A stretch of DNA of 64,000 bases from Agelaius tricolor (Eukaryota > Chordata > Aves > Passeriformes > Icteridae). Where the stretch lies: positions 14,476,001 through 14,540,000 of the forward strand of contig JALJCS010000004.1 in the NCBI GenBank assembly GCA_023055355.1, given 5' to 3'. The translations under genes were made by a program, and so were the position numbers. This document shows, one piece after another, positions 26,456-35,878 of this stretch (position 1 is its first letter; each line of letters starts with the position of its first letter). The notes under the pieces were generated by a model. That model ran no database searches and was not told the DNA's origin. It saw nothing but the letters and a program-made list of their open reading frames with translations.

Positions 26456-27230
26456 AATTGACTGCTTTTCCCATGCTTCTTTCAAAACAATTCATTACAA
26501 AACCCCAAAGAATTCAAATGCAGCTATACATTGCTGTTGCAAAAAGCTAGAGGTATCCATAGATACTGCCAGGCTTTCTGATAAACTAGGTGGCATAACA
26601 CAAGGTCTCTATGAAAAGCACCATGCACTCATATGTGCTTGTACTCTGCACTAGGAGTCTTGATCTTGACTGGGGCTTTGGCGGACACAGACAAGTAACT
26701 ATGGCGGGTGGGCAGCACACTCAGCTGAGCCCCCTCTTTTGGGTCCTGCTTCTGGACACCTATTGAGGAGGACAAGGGTATCACTGGCATGAATTCTTGT
26801 GCTTAATACTGAGAAGGCACGAGAGGAACAACGCGTGCTGCTAAGTGAGCAAAATGTCCTCTCTGATCATCCCTGAGTAAATAGATGCAAGTTTAGACAA
26901 AATACCCCATATGAAAGTTGGCCATCTGTTCAACTACGCTAAGTGGTTTCTGGGGAAAGGAAGGGACAGAAAACGTGTTTTGTAACAGGAGAGATAGCCT
27001 CACGCCCTCCAAAAAATGGAGGGAGGGGGGCAAAAATATGAAGAAAGCAACAGCTGACCGAGAGCCTCTCAGGAGTTCGGGGCCAGCGGGAGGGAAATAG
27101 GGCAGCAGACCGAACCGTGGTCGGACGGCCGAGGGGCTCCCGGCAACGCCGCCGCCTCCGCCGCGCCGGGAGCTCTGCGAGCAGCCGCGGCGGGGCGCGG
27201 AGGTTCCGCCGAGCCGGGCAGCCTCGGGTT

Positions 27231-27250
27231 AGCTGAACAATTGTTCAGCT
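27231..27250. promoter_or_regulatory. 20-bp perfect palindrome inside the CpG island
   Basis: AGCTGAACAATTGTTCAGCT is its own reverse complement. It lies 82 bp into the intron downstream of the exon's donor and is AT-rich within an otherwise CpG-dense island. The core GAACAATTGTTC holds two inverted GAACAAT / ATTGTTC half-sites, and ATTGTT is the known SOX HMG-box core, so paired SOX binding is one reading. An extended half of the same element recurs inverted at 28,483-28,498. Confidence 0.55.
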
Positions 27251-27333
27251 GCCCGCTGCCTGCGGATCCGCAGCCGCGGAAAGGGCGCGGAAGGTCCGCG
27301 CGAGGCAGCCCCCGCACCTGCCGACGGGCTTAC

Positions 27334-27442
27334 CTGCGGTGGACCCGGGCGCCTCGCCCTCCTCCGGCGGAGCGGACTTCTTGCCGGGCCCCTTGCCTTT
27401 CCTGCCCTTCCTGCCGTTGCCGGCTTTTTTCTTCTCGGCCAT
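27334..27442 (-). CDS. NRG1: First coding exon, probable neuregulin-1 type I N-terminus (partial gene)
   Basis: Read on the minus strand, an ATG at 27,442 with G at -3 and G at +4 opens 36 codons plus one base, ending at CAG|GTAAGC (donor GT at 27,333-27,332). The peptide begins MAEKKKAGNG. It is dominated by Lys, Arg and Gly through about residue 22, then turns acidic and Pro/Ser-rich (PPEEGEAPGS). Human NRG1 type I also begins Met-X-Glu-basic-Lys, continues with Gly/Lys repeats and a GKK motif, and ends its first coding exon in phase 1 after 33 codons plus one base. In that family this basic segment precedes the Ig-like domain of a secreted or membrane-anchored ligand of ERBB3/ERBB4 receptors. 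No Ig or EGF exon was found in the window, which fits the very long introns of NRG1. An alternative is another gene with a basic first exon. Identity inferred, not aligned. Confidence 0.72.
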
Positions 27443-27553
27443 CCCGGCTCCGGCCGGCACCGCGCTCCCCGCTGCCGCCGCCATCCCCGCGGTCGCCCCC
27501 TCTGCCGCCACCGCCGCCGCTGTCGGCTCCCGGAGCGCCCGAGGCTCCAGCAT
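27443..27553 (-). other. In-frame upstream extension / 5' UTR with two more ATGs
   Basis: The frame of the neuregulin-like exon stays open upstream. It contains ATGs at 27,553 and 27,484, which would add 37 and 14 residues. The extra residues are Ala-rich low-complexity sequence of the kind any GC-rich 5' UTR can encode. The ATG at 27,442 is preferred because the peptide from there resembles the known type I N-terminus and its Kozak context is good. The upstream ATGs could act as alternative starts or simply be untranslated. Confidence 0.4.
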
Positions 27554-27637
27554 CGCTCTTGCCTGCCGCTGCGACTTGCAGCCGCGAGTTCCTTGGAAGT
27601 TTTCGGAAACTCCTCTTCGGGCCTTTTTTTTCCTTCA

Positions 27638-27690
27638 CCCCCCTCCCTCCTTCTCCACCCCCTTTCCCCCCCCACCCCCCCACCCCCCCC
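27638..27690 (-). promoter_or_regulatory. C-run tract (G runs on the minus strand), G-quadruplex candidate
   Basis: On the plus strand there are successive runs of 6, 5, 8, 7 and 8 C with one-to-few-base spacers; the three longest are at 27,666-27,673, 27,675-27,681 and 27,683-27,690. On the minus strand, the sense strand of the exon, these are G runs with single-T loops, a classic G-quadruplex pattern. The tract is 200-250 bp upstream of the chosen ATG, so it is in the 5' UTR or core promoter and could affect transcription or translation. Confidence 0.6.
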
Positions 27691-28482
27691 GCTCTCCTTT
27701 CTTCACTACTACTAATACACTCCAGCCCAAAAACACACCCCTCGGCACACCCCTCGCTAACGCCCACCCCGGGCACCTCTCGCTTGTTCTCGGGAGGACC
27801 CTGCACGCCCCCAGGGTGCGGGGCGGCCCCGGCCCCAGCCCCAGCCCCGGGGAGGGCGCAGGGACGCGGCCCGGCGGGGCGGGGCGGGCAGGGGCCGGGC
27901 AGGGCAGGCAGGACGGGGCGGTGTCGCCGCCGGAGCCGCCCCGCCGGTCGGCGCTGCCCGGAGCGCGCTGCTGGCGCGCCGAGGGGCCGAGGCCGGGGTC
28001 TCCCCCGGCGGTCAGGGTGGCCCCGGCGTGGGGTCGCAGAGAGCGTGAGGCGGGTGCGGTATTCATCAGGGTACTGACATGCTGCCGCTTAGGCACCTGC
28101 TTAAGCTGAAGCTCCCGCTTAACCTGCGAGGTTACCGGCAGTGCCGCCTCCGCCCCGACGGCGGGGATGCTCAGGGGATGGAGGGTCTGAAAAACTAGCG
28201 TGCGCTTCCGCACCTGGTGATTTGCAAGGACGTCCTGTCCCGGGGAGGTCTCACTGTTCTCATTGTGCGTCCGTTTCTACTTTGGTACCTTGCCATGGGG
28301 CTGGTCCCGGAACCACCAGTTCTCACAGCCAACAGTTGGTCAGGTAAAGCCTTGCTGCAGTCCACAGACGAAACTGCACCCAATACAGCCATACCCAAGA
28401 CTACTGTGAAGTAGCTGATAACAGTTTAAAGGCACCAAACTGAGCTCCATCATCAGCTGGAAAACTTCAGGAATCTGTATAT

Positions 28483-28498
28483 AATTGTTCAGCTAACC
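28483..28498. repeat. Inverted 16-bp partner of the CpG-island palindrome
   Basis: AATTGTTCAGCTAACC here is the exact reverse complement of 27,227-27,242, and further flanking bases also resemble each other. The two lie about 1.25 kb apart, one in the first intron and one upstream of the island. They could be paired regulatory elements (SOX-type ATTGTT core) or an old small inverted duplication. Confidence 0.45.
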
Positions 28499-31480
28499 TG
28501 AGCCATAGTCCCTGATGGTGGAGATAACTGTTACCTGTAGGACTTGCACTTACACATTATTGGGTGAAAAACAGAATTCTCAGAAGTTGTAGAAAAGATC
28601 AATACAAAGTACTTGAAGTCTCACAATGGAGGGTCTTTCCTGGAAAAGTCATGCAATCTGGAAAAGCTGATTGAGTCATAATCTAAAACTAGGTTTGCTA
28701 CTTCACAGTCTGTGGTGATTCCTCCTCTTGAGGAGAGTTGTGCATGTGCTTTGGACATCAAACAATGACCATCATGCACAAAAGATGCTTTAAAATTCTT
28801 CTTCAGTATTCTTGGACTGAAGACATTTAAAGATCTTCCCAAATCAGGCCTAAAAAAGACAAAACAGTGAAACCCTATATATATACTGAGTTCCTCATAC
28901 TGGCTGAAATTTTTGAACTCAGTTTTTTCAACATACTCTCCTGGAGTGAGAAAGTTTTGAAGAAGCAGTGGCTAGCCAGCATTTTTCAGCATTTGTACTT
29001 TGAAACAAACAGAAAAAAACCCTCAATGTTGGTCTAAGTCCTTATCTGTTTGGTAAAAGAAGAGCAGCAAACAACATTGACTGCAAAACATCAAGGCAAA
29101 AAAAATATACTTCCTAAGTGGCCTGGTGATACAACTTTAGTGAAAAATCAAATCAAGATGGGTTGGGGAGTAAGGGGAGACGACATGCATTTGTGTCACA
29201 TTTTGGGTTTCTTGACAGAGAGTGTTATGACATCCTTTCTCAAGTGTGCTGAAATGAAGTTGGGGCGATAAGCTCCAGGGAGGGCAGGGAGGAAAAGCAA
29301 GCCTCACGGAAAAACAGCTGAAGATGCTGAAGATGGGGAGCTAACACTAGCGGCAGTAGCTCGGTTTTTCCTTAAGGGGTCACTACTTAGCAAGGAGGGA
29401 GCCTGCAGCGAAATGTAAGAGACTGTTGGCTAACGAAATGTACTTTTAAATGATGTCGAAATAACCTGGTTTTCTGTACTCTGAAAAATCTAAATACTCA
29501 AGCATTATCTTCAGGCTGTGTTCATCAGTATTAAATCGTCATTCCAGGGAGTTATCAGCACTGAGGCACCATGAGCAAGACACAGGATGCACCCCCACAA
29601 AAGATGCTGGTTTTGAGGGTGAGATGCTGTGGAGGGACCCCAGCAGCCCAAGAATGCATTCAAACTGACAGCCTAAAAATGAAACTCCAGACGAATTCCT
29701 GCACCTTGTCTTTCAGAAGTAGGAAATTTCTCAGAAAAACATACCAGAATTTCTGTTCCAGAAATAAGCCTATTATTCCGAGAAGAAAGATTGCAATTCA
29801 TTTTATACAATGTGTCATAGATCCACTGCAGAAGGGTGTGATTTACTTCTGTATACACCAATGCCAAAGAAGGTGGTACTGCTTACACAGGTGAGTCTGC
29901 CTCTCTTTCTCTGCTGTTGCCATCTGTGAGATACTTGAGCAGAGTGGGTAGCAGCTGATCTAACACCACATTAATGCAGCCATTCTATCCCCTCAGTGGC
30001 AGAACTATAGTAAACAGCTGGCTTAGAGATCAGTCAGAAAATGCCCAGTGTACATCAATCTGAGCTAGTACAGCTTAGTCCAGTCTACTCTAGTTATTCC
30101 AAATCTTGAAATACTTTACTTTTTCCTACAGCCAAGGGACACTTTGGACTTCTTGAACTAGAGAGATGGGACCATTTACATAATTTCAGTGGAATGGGAA
30201 GCATAGCTCAGATGTGTTGCACAATCTCACAAAAATTGCACAGTTACTTTCAGAACAGCAGTCAAATGTTCATGTACATCAGTTCATAATAGGGCAGGTA
30301 AAAAGGAGTGCTGCCTGTCACCAATACACAGGTAGAGACTGTGTATGGAGTTTTACATCTCTTTGCTATTTCCATGTCAACTTCTTCAGTACAAAAATTA
30401 AGCTCTGCTTATTCCCAGGCTCATCTCATTGTTGGTAGTCTGGCTCTTCTGGACCTCTGCACTATGTGAACTTGCTTATTTGCTTGTGAAGTGAAAGCAG
30501 AATGCTGCTAAGTCTAATATTTCACTCATATATACATCTTTGCAAACTGTAATGCAAGCTAGAAGAGACAGACGAGTAAACAAAAATAAACAAAGCATGC
30601 TCCAGAGTAAAAAACGTTGAATATAATTTTCACAATCTGATTTTCTTTTGTTTCTAAGTTCATTTTTGCAAATACACTGACCGTAAAAGGGACCTAATTA
30701 CAAATACTTTGGAATTCCAATGTGTTACCAAGAGAGAAAAAAATGGTTTAAGACTATTTTTTTTCTGCACAGAAAATGTACTCATTTAACAAAATCATTT
30801 CCTGAATTGATAATTAAGTTCATGGTTTAATCCTGTTCTTATTCTTCTCTCAACTGAGGACTGCCATTTTCTTTTTCTTCATACTGTGCTCCTTAAAACC
30901 CATGAAGACGAGTAGAAAACTATTTGCATGAACTTCAAAACTGCCTGTTGCCCTCCACTGGTAGCAAGAAAACAGTAAGAACTGTCATCATAAACAGACT
31001 GAAATGGGAACGATGTATTGTAAACATAACTGTGAATGAAACACATTCTTATCTTAAGTTTGACTTGAAATTTTGTCAGCAGCTAAGCACCAAGTCTTTG
31101 ACATCAACTCAGCTGAGTCAGGACAACAGTACCTTTTGTTCTACTGACATTTTGAAGATGCAAATCTTGATTACACAGAAGTGTCCTAACAGTGGTTTAA
31201 AGGTCAAGGCAACATCTTTGGCAACAGCAGCAACTGTGACAGGTGATGACGTCTCATTAATGTCTTTTTTCAGGAAATGGCACATTTCGGAGTTGTTTGT
31301 ACATGTATCTGTGTATATCTTACTATAAAACAAGATCTGATAGCCTCCAATTTGCCAACAATTTTTACAGACTCAATTTGTGAAACTTCAGGAGACTTTC
31401 ACAGCAAAAGAAATGGGTACTTTAACATCTAATATTTCAGAACGTTTTACGTCATTCAGTTCCCATGATAAATATACACA

Positions 31481-31501
31481 TATACACACACAGTGTGTAT
31501 A
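31481..31501. repeat. CA/TG near-palindrome
   Basis: TATACACAC and GTGTGTATA are inverted around a short ACA centre, in a small CA/TA-rich patch (31,470-31,507). Likely a by-product of the simple repeat. Confidence 0.6.
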
Positions 31502-33623
31502 CACAGTGGTAGCCCCATTAATGTGTGAGACATTGATGCTGTTTGGTGTGGGCTGAATGTCTCTACAGACCACTACACTCCTGAAATACATCATTAGTTA
31601 TAACCCAGGATATGGCCTCTGAAAATACCTAAGCAAAAACGCATGGAAGGTGAAAATCTATTAATAGGAATAATTTGGCTTTCCCTGTTTGAATCCAAAC
31701 TATTCCAGCTCTGGCAGCGAGGACTGCTCTGAAGATTGACATCTCTCTCACTTCACTGATGTGACTCTACTGACTCTCTCTACTGTTCAGTCCAGACATT
31801 TTGCTCTCATGGAAGCAAATCAAATTAATTTTTTAAATGTATATTAAAACTTCATTCAATTTGTGTGTGGGTATTCTAATTCAATACTTTAAAAAATATG
31901 AAATTACGTTCAGATCAATTCACTTGGTAAGGTAAAGAAGACCAATCACCTTTGATTAAAAATGCTGAAACAGAGCTTTGATGTGGTTTAACAAATTCAC
32001 ATTAAAAGCGTGGTTGTTTTGGATCCAGACTGATTTTCTTCTCTGTGTGCAAGAGTTTAGTGGCCAAGCATGATAATCCCCATTGTCCCAGTGCCTGTGT
32101 GAGGGACCAAAAGGTCTTCCAAATTAGACTGGCACAGTGTGCATAAATCTGTGGTGAATTTGTACCCCATCACAATCAGCCCCCAAATCTCTGTGGTGAC
32201 ACATCACAGAATGAATGTTGGTCCCAGCCCCTTCCCAGCCTGCTCTCTCATGGTCAGCGGTCTTGGAGTGTGCTCAGCCCAGTGGGGCTGCTAATGCTGT
32301 TCTGTCTCTGGGCCATCATGTCTCACAGGTATGCCTGGTGTTGTCTTAACACCATGAGTTCAGGGGAGTTCTGGCTTCTCTGATTCCCTGCAAGCCCCCT
32401 CTGCTGCAACCACAAGCTGGCCTGTCCTGCAGCAAGCTGGCTGAGAGAGCACAGGCACCAGCATGCATCCCTGTCATATTGCAGGAGCAAAATTTCTGCT
32501 CCTGGCAGGGTGCAATTTACTGAGGTGTGTTATTATCCCAGTGTCCCTGTTGAAATCAGTTGGCTGAGGGGTCTCCAAGGCTCCACTTTGTGCTACCTTT
32601 CTCCACAGGCTCTGTGAAGAAAACAAGTTCCTTTTGGAATCACTCAGTGCAATACAACACGCGCTCTGGAGCGTGTTCTGCCCACACCATCATCCAAGGT
32701 GTTTACAGGCATCTCTATGAGATTATCTCAGTGGTATGCAATCTCCACGATATATCATCTTCAAAGTAACCCTGTGGGAGTGTGGCAAAGCTGCTGGCTT
32801 CTTTCCTTACAGAAGGGGAACAGGACTTAAAGAGTATTTAGACCAAGCAAAAAGCTTTCAGCTTTGGAGCTCCAAACTCGTCATAGTCTGGTCATCAACA
32901 CAGTATCTTGAGTCAGCCACACAGGCTTCACATTCATCACCTGAGGAGTGTTCAGTGTCTGAGGGTGGGAATCACAACTGCCATGTCTGCTATGCAAGAA
33001 ACTAACAAAATGTTAACAATAAAACAGGATTTTTCACAGAAGGTTTGGAGGCTTTCAGCTCCTTGTGGCAATGAGGTGCCTTCACAGCCCCAAAATGAAG
33101 CAAAAACACCAAAGAAAGAGAAGATACAATTTATAAAGGATAACAAAGGACTGCTTTCCTCTTGTATGTGCTTACAGTTCAGTGGTGGCAAATGCCCTCT
33201 CCCCAAGGAGGAGAAACCTGAGCTCAATTTCTTCATGTGCCTGAAGAGATGCGAGTGCACATCTCTCATCTCTCAGGAGACCGTCAGGCTCTTAGAAAGC
33301 TTTGCCAGAAATTTTGGACTGGTAAAATACTTCAGAGAGCAGGAACTGGAATTGAAACCACCCTTTCTTTCACATAAGCTCTCAGAGCAGTGCCATGCTT
33401 TCTTTCTTTGTCTTTGTCCCAGTACAGGATTGGACAACTTCGACTAGACTGACTAAGGATATTCTCTAGTTTAAACATACCAACAAATCTAGCACTATAG
33501 ACCACACATGCAGATATACATTTCTTGTATGGATTTCACTGAGAGATCAGCTGAAAGTCCTGCAGTTAAATGCAGAAATTGTTTGGATCCATTCCGTCAT
33601 TAATATACAAAATGAAGGATGAG

Positions 33624-33651
33624 ACTTCCCCTATGTACTTCCCCTATGTAC
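33624..33651. repeat. 13-bp tandem duplication
   Basis: ACTTCCCCTATGT occurs twice in tandem, followed by AC. Short and probably slippage-derived. Confidence 0.85.
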
Positions 33652-35274
33652 ATACCTACTCACGCACACATGCTCACAGCTACTATAGAACTGCCCTGAT
33701 TCAACTGGAGTTTCAACATTTTTGCTCATGAAAGTCAGTTAGATGACCCGCTGTAAACAAAAATATATTGCTTATGGGGAGAGGGCTCTCTGTGTGGGCT
33801 TTGTTTTCCCCATAACTCTTCTTACTTAAATCCCAAGCAAAAATTAATAAATAGAGTATTAGGGAGGATGTACAGTCACTGCAGTTTAGTTTTAGGGTTT
33901 TTCATGCAGCAAGAAAATGAAGATGTGTCTAATCAAAGCCTGAAACTGTGGTGAGATTCCCTACTGTGTCTTATCTATGTAAGAAATTTATATTGATAGC
34001 TAGCAAATCTTGACTCTTTGAAGCTCAGGCTTCAAAAATTCTTGTGATTAATTGCAGCATCCCTGGTAAAATCAATGGTTTAGCAAGCATTATATCAGGC
34101 ACAAGAGTATTTCTCTTACAACTCCTTTGCTTAAAGCCAGACACACACTTAGGTACCTTTTATAAATGGGGCTTGGGAGAAATTGTTCTTTCAGAAAGTT
34201 TTCATGCCTTTTCCTTTCTAAATAAGTAGAACTTTGGGTAAAGTGTGTCTGATACGCCATTCCTCCTATCAAAGTTTCTCAGCTGCAGCCTTTACTGAGA
34301 ATTTTCTATGAGCAATATGTTGTTTTCACTGAGTTGTTTCAGAAAGTTGCATTCATTTCCCATCACACCCAAGCAAAAGATAATTTTGGTAGGCTTGCCT
34401 CAAAAGAGAAATATGGTGTGCAGGGGTATCATTTCATGCTGTGAAATAAGGATTGAAGTGAAAGGTTAAATAGGAAACTAGTCAAGTGGTAAATTAAAGC
34501 CCAGGGAAATCCAGTTATTTCAAGCCTCAAAAAAGAATGTTTTGAAATTGTGTTTAACACAGTGCACTGGTGGGTAGGGTGGAGGTGGGGTTTACCTGCA
34601 GACAGGCCAGTGCAAAACTGTGTATTTGTCTGTTTTGAATCCTGCCAACCACAGCAGGCAGGGAAGATGAGGGGGAGAGGAGTGGGCAGAGGGAGGAATG
34701 GACCCCAAATACATCTAGGGACTCATTAGTTATCCTAAGAACGTAGCACCTGGCTGAAATACAGGACTTGGGGGCACAAATCCAGAAAATTGTTCTCTAC
34801 ATGCCTAGTTCTTGTAATCTCCTTTAGGAGCCTGCTCCTGGCCAGTATTAGAAAATGGATATTAAGCTGGATGGGATTTTAGTTTGACCCTATATGACCA
34901 GTTCGGTATTCTTTAACTTTGCATTCAATTAAATAAGTGTCTTAGGTTTCAGGTCTTTATGCAACTTCATAGTATTTTTGAAAGCAAATGGTGACTTTAG
35001 TGATCTGTGATCTGCTGGTTTAGAGTTCATAGGAACTTTTTACTTCTTCCCAGACTAATTACTTTCTTGTTCTTCCACAAATGCAGAGACATGATGTGAA
35101 GTCCTGTTGCCTTAGCCTCCTGTCACATTTGTGGTGACTGGACCCTCACTGTCACTGTCTCATAGTTCCTAATTTTGTGGCACCAGAAATTACAAAGCTG
35201 TACGCCTGATTAAAGTTTGCCAAGCTGGAGTTAAAGCTACATATTAAAGAGTTGGTGGTTTGGGTCTTTCATCA

Positions 35275-35372
35275 TTGTTTTTTGTTTGGTTTTGTTGTTT
35301 TGTTGTTGTTGTTGTTGGTTCGTTGTTGTTTGGTTTTGGTTTTCTTTGGGTTTTTTGTTTGTTTGTTTTTAA
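35275..35372. repeat. GTT/GTTT microsatellite-like tract
   Basis: TTGTTTGG, a (GTT)n run near 35,300-35,315, and (GTTT)n near 35,355-35,368, interspersed with GG. Essentially no A or C on the plus strand. Confidence 0.8.
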
Positions 35373-35857
35373 TGGCTTTGCAAAATCACAAATAAAGGTA
35401 ATATGGGTTGAATAATGGTGGTGGGAAATTTGAATTCAGCATAAAATATCAGACAAAAGGCTAAATACAACTTTGTTTGGCAAAAGATGTGGTAAGGAAG
35501 GTGGTGAATCTAATGTGAAAGTTGAAGAAAAATCCAGAGATCCGACATCTGGGGATTGAAAATTAGTATGGCTCCTTTTAAGTCCATGGAAGCAATGATT
35601 TTCATGCCTGAAAATTTGTCCCTAATACATCATGGCTACTTCTAGTTGACCCCTAGTTTAAAATATATAGATAACAAACAGTTTTCTGTTTCCTGACTAA
35701 TTCCTCCCTTTCCAAAGGAAGTCTGAATATGGAGTCAGGTGGGAGAGCCTCAGCAGTGTTAGTGTTCTGATGTAATCGGACTGGTGTGATTTCCTCTGTG
35801 GATAAAACTTTTGTGAAGTATTCTTTAGACAGAACTCTTTCCAGATTCTCAGGTTGT

Positions 35858-35878
35858 ACACACACACACACACACACA
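35858..35878. repeat. (AC)n microsatellite
   Basis: An uninterrupted AC dinucleotide array of about 10.5 units, followed by AAACACAAATAC. Two short minus-strand frames over it (CVCVCVC peptides) are artefacts of the repeat. Confidence 0.9.

Larger units (their letters stand above)
21561..27053. other. Noncoding, presumed NRG1 intron (proximal part)
   Basis: AT-rich sequence between the two CpG islands, without recognisable repeats except the 17-bp tandem duplication and the A/C-rich tract. Short frames here (up to 98 codons) have no identifiable domain. Confidence 0.55.
27054..28210 (-). promoter_or_regulatory. CpG island promoter around the NRG1-like first exon
   Basis: About 1.15 kb of very GC-rich, CpG-dense sequence with many GGGCGG/CCGCCC (Sp1-type) boxes, for example near 27,870-27,890, and no evident TATA box. 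It covers the exon, its probable 5' UTR (27,443 upward) and the promoter, with the transcript running toward lower coordinates. The island includes long C runs at 27,638-27,690 and a 20-bp palindrome at 27,231-27,250. Flanking DNA on both sides drops quickly to about 40% GC. The start site cannot be fixed from sequence. A bidirectional promoter is possible, since a good plus-strand donor lies at 28,343/28,344. Confidence 0.8.

Noticed and set aside
1..27333. Ig-domain exon of neuregulin downstream of the first exon
   Set aside because: Searched by eye on the minus strand for conserved Ig-exon words and saw none; the exon is probably outside the window, though a visual search can miss it.
27241..28109. 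Long plus-strand frames of 278 and 256 codons in the main CpG island
   Set aside because: Pro/Arg/Ala/Ser-rich antisense shadows of the GC-rich promoter and exon; stop-poor only because of base composition.
27330..28213. Other minus-strand frames (148, 158 and 192 codons) in the main CpG island
   Set aside because: They occupy different frames from the neuregulin-like exon, are low in complexity, and cross the long C-run tract.
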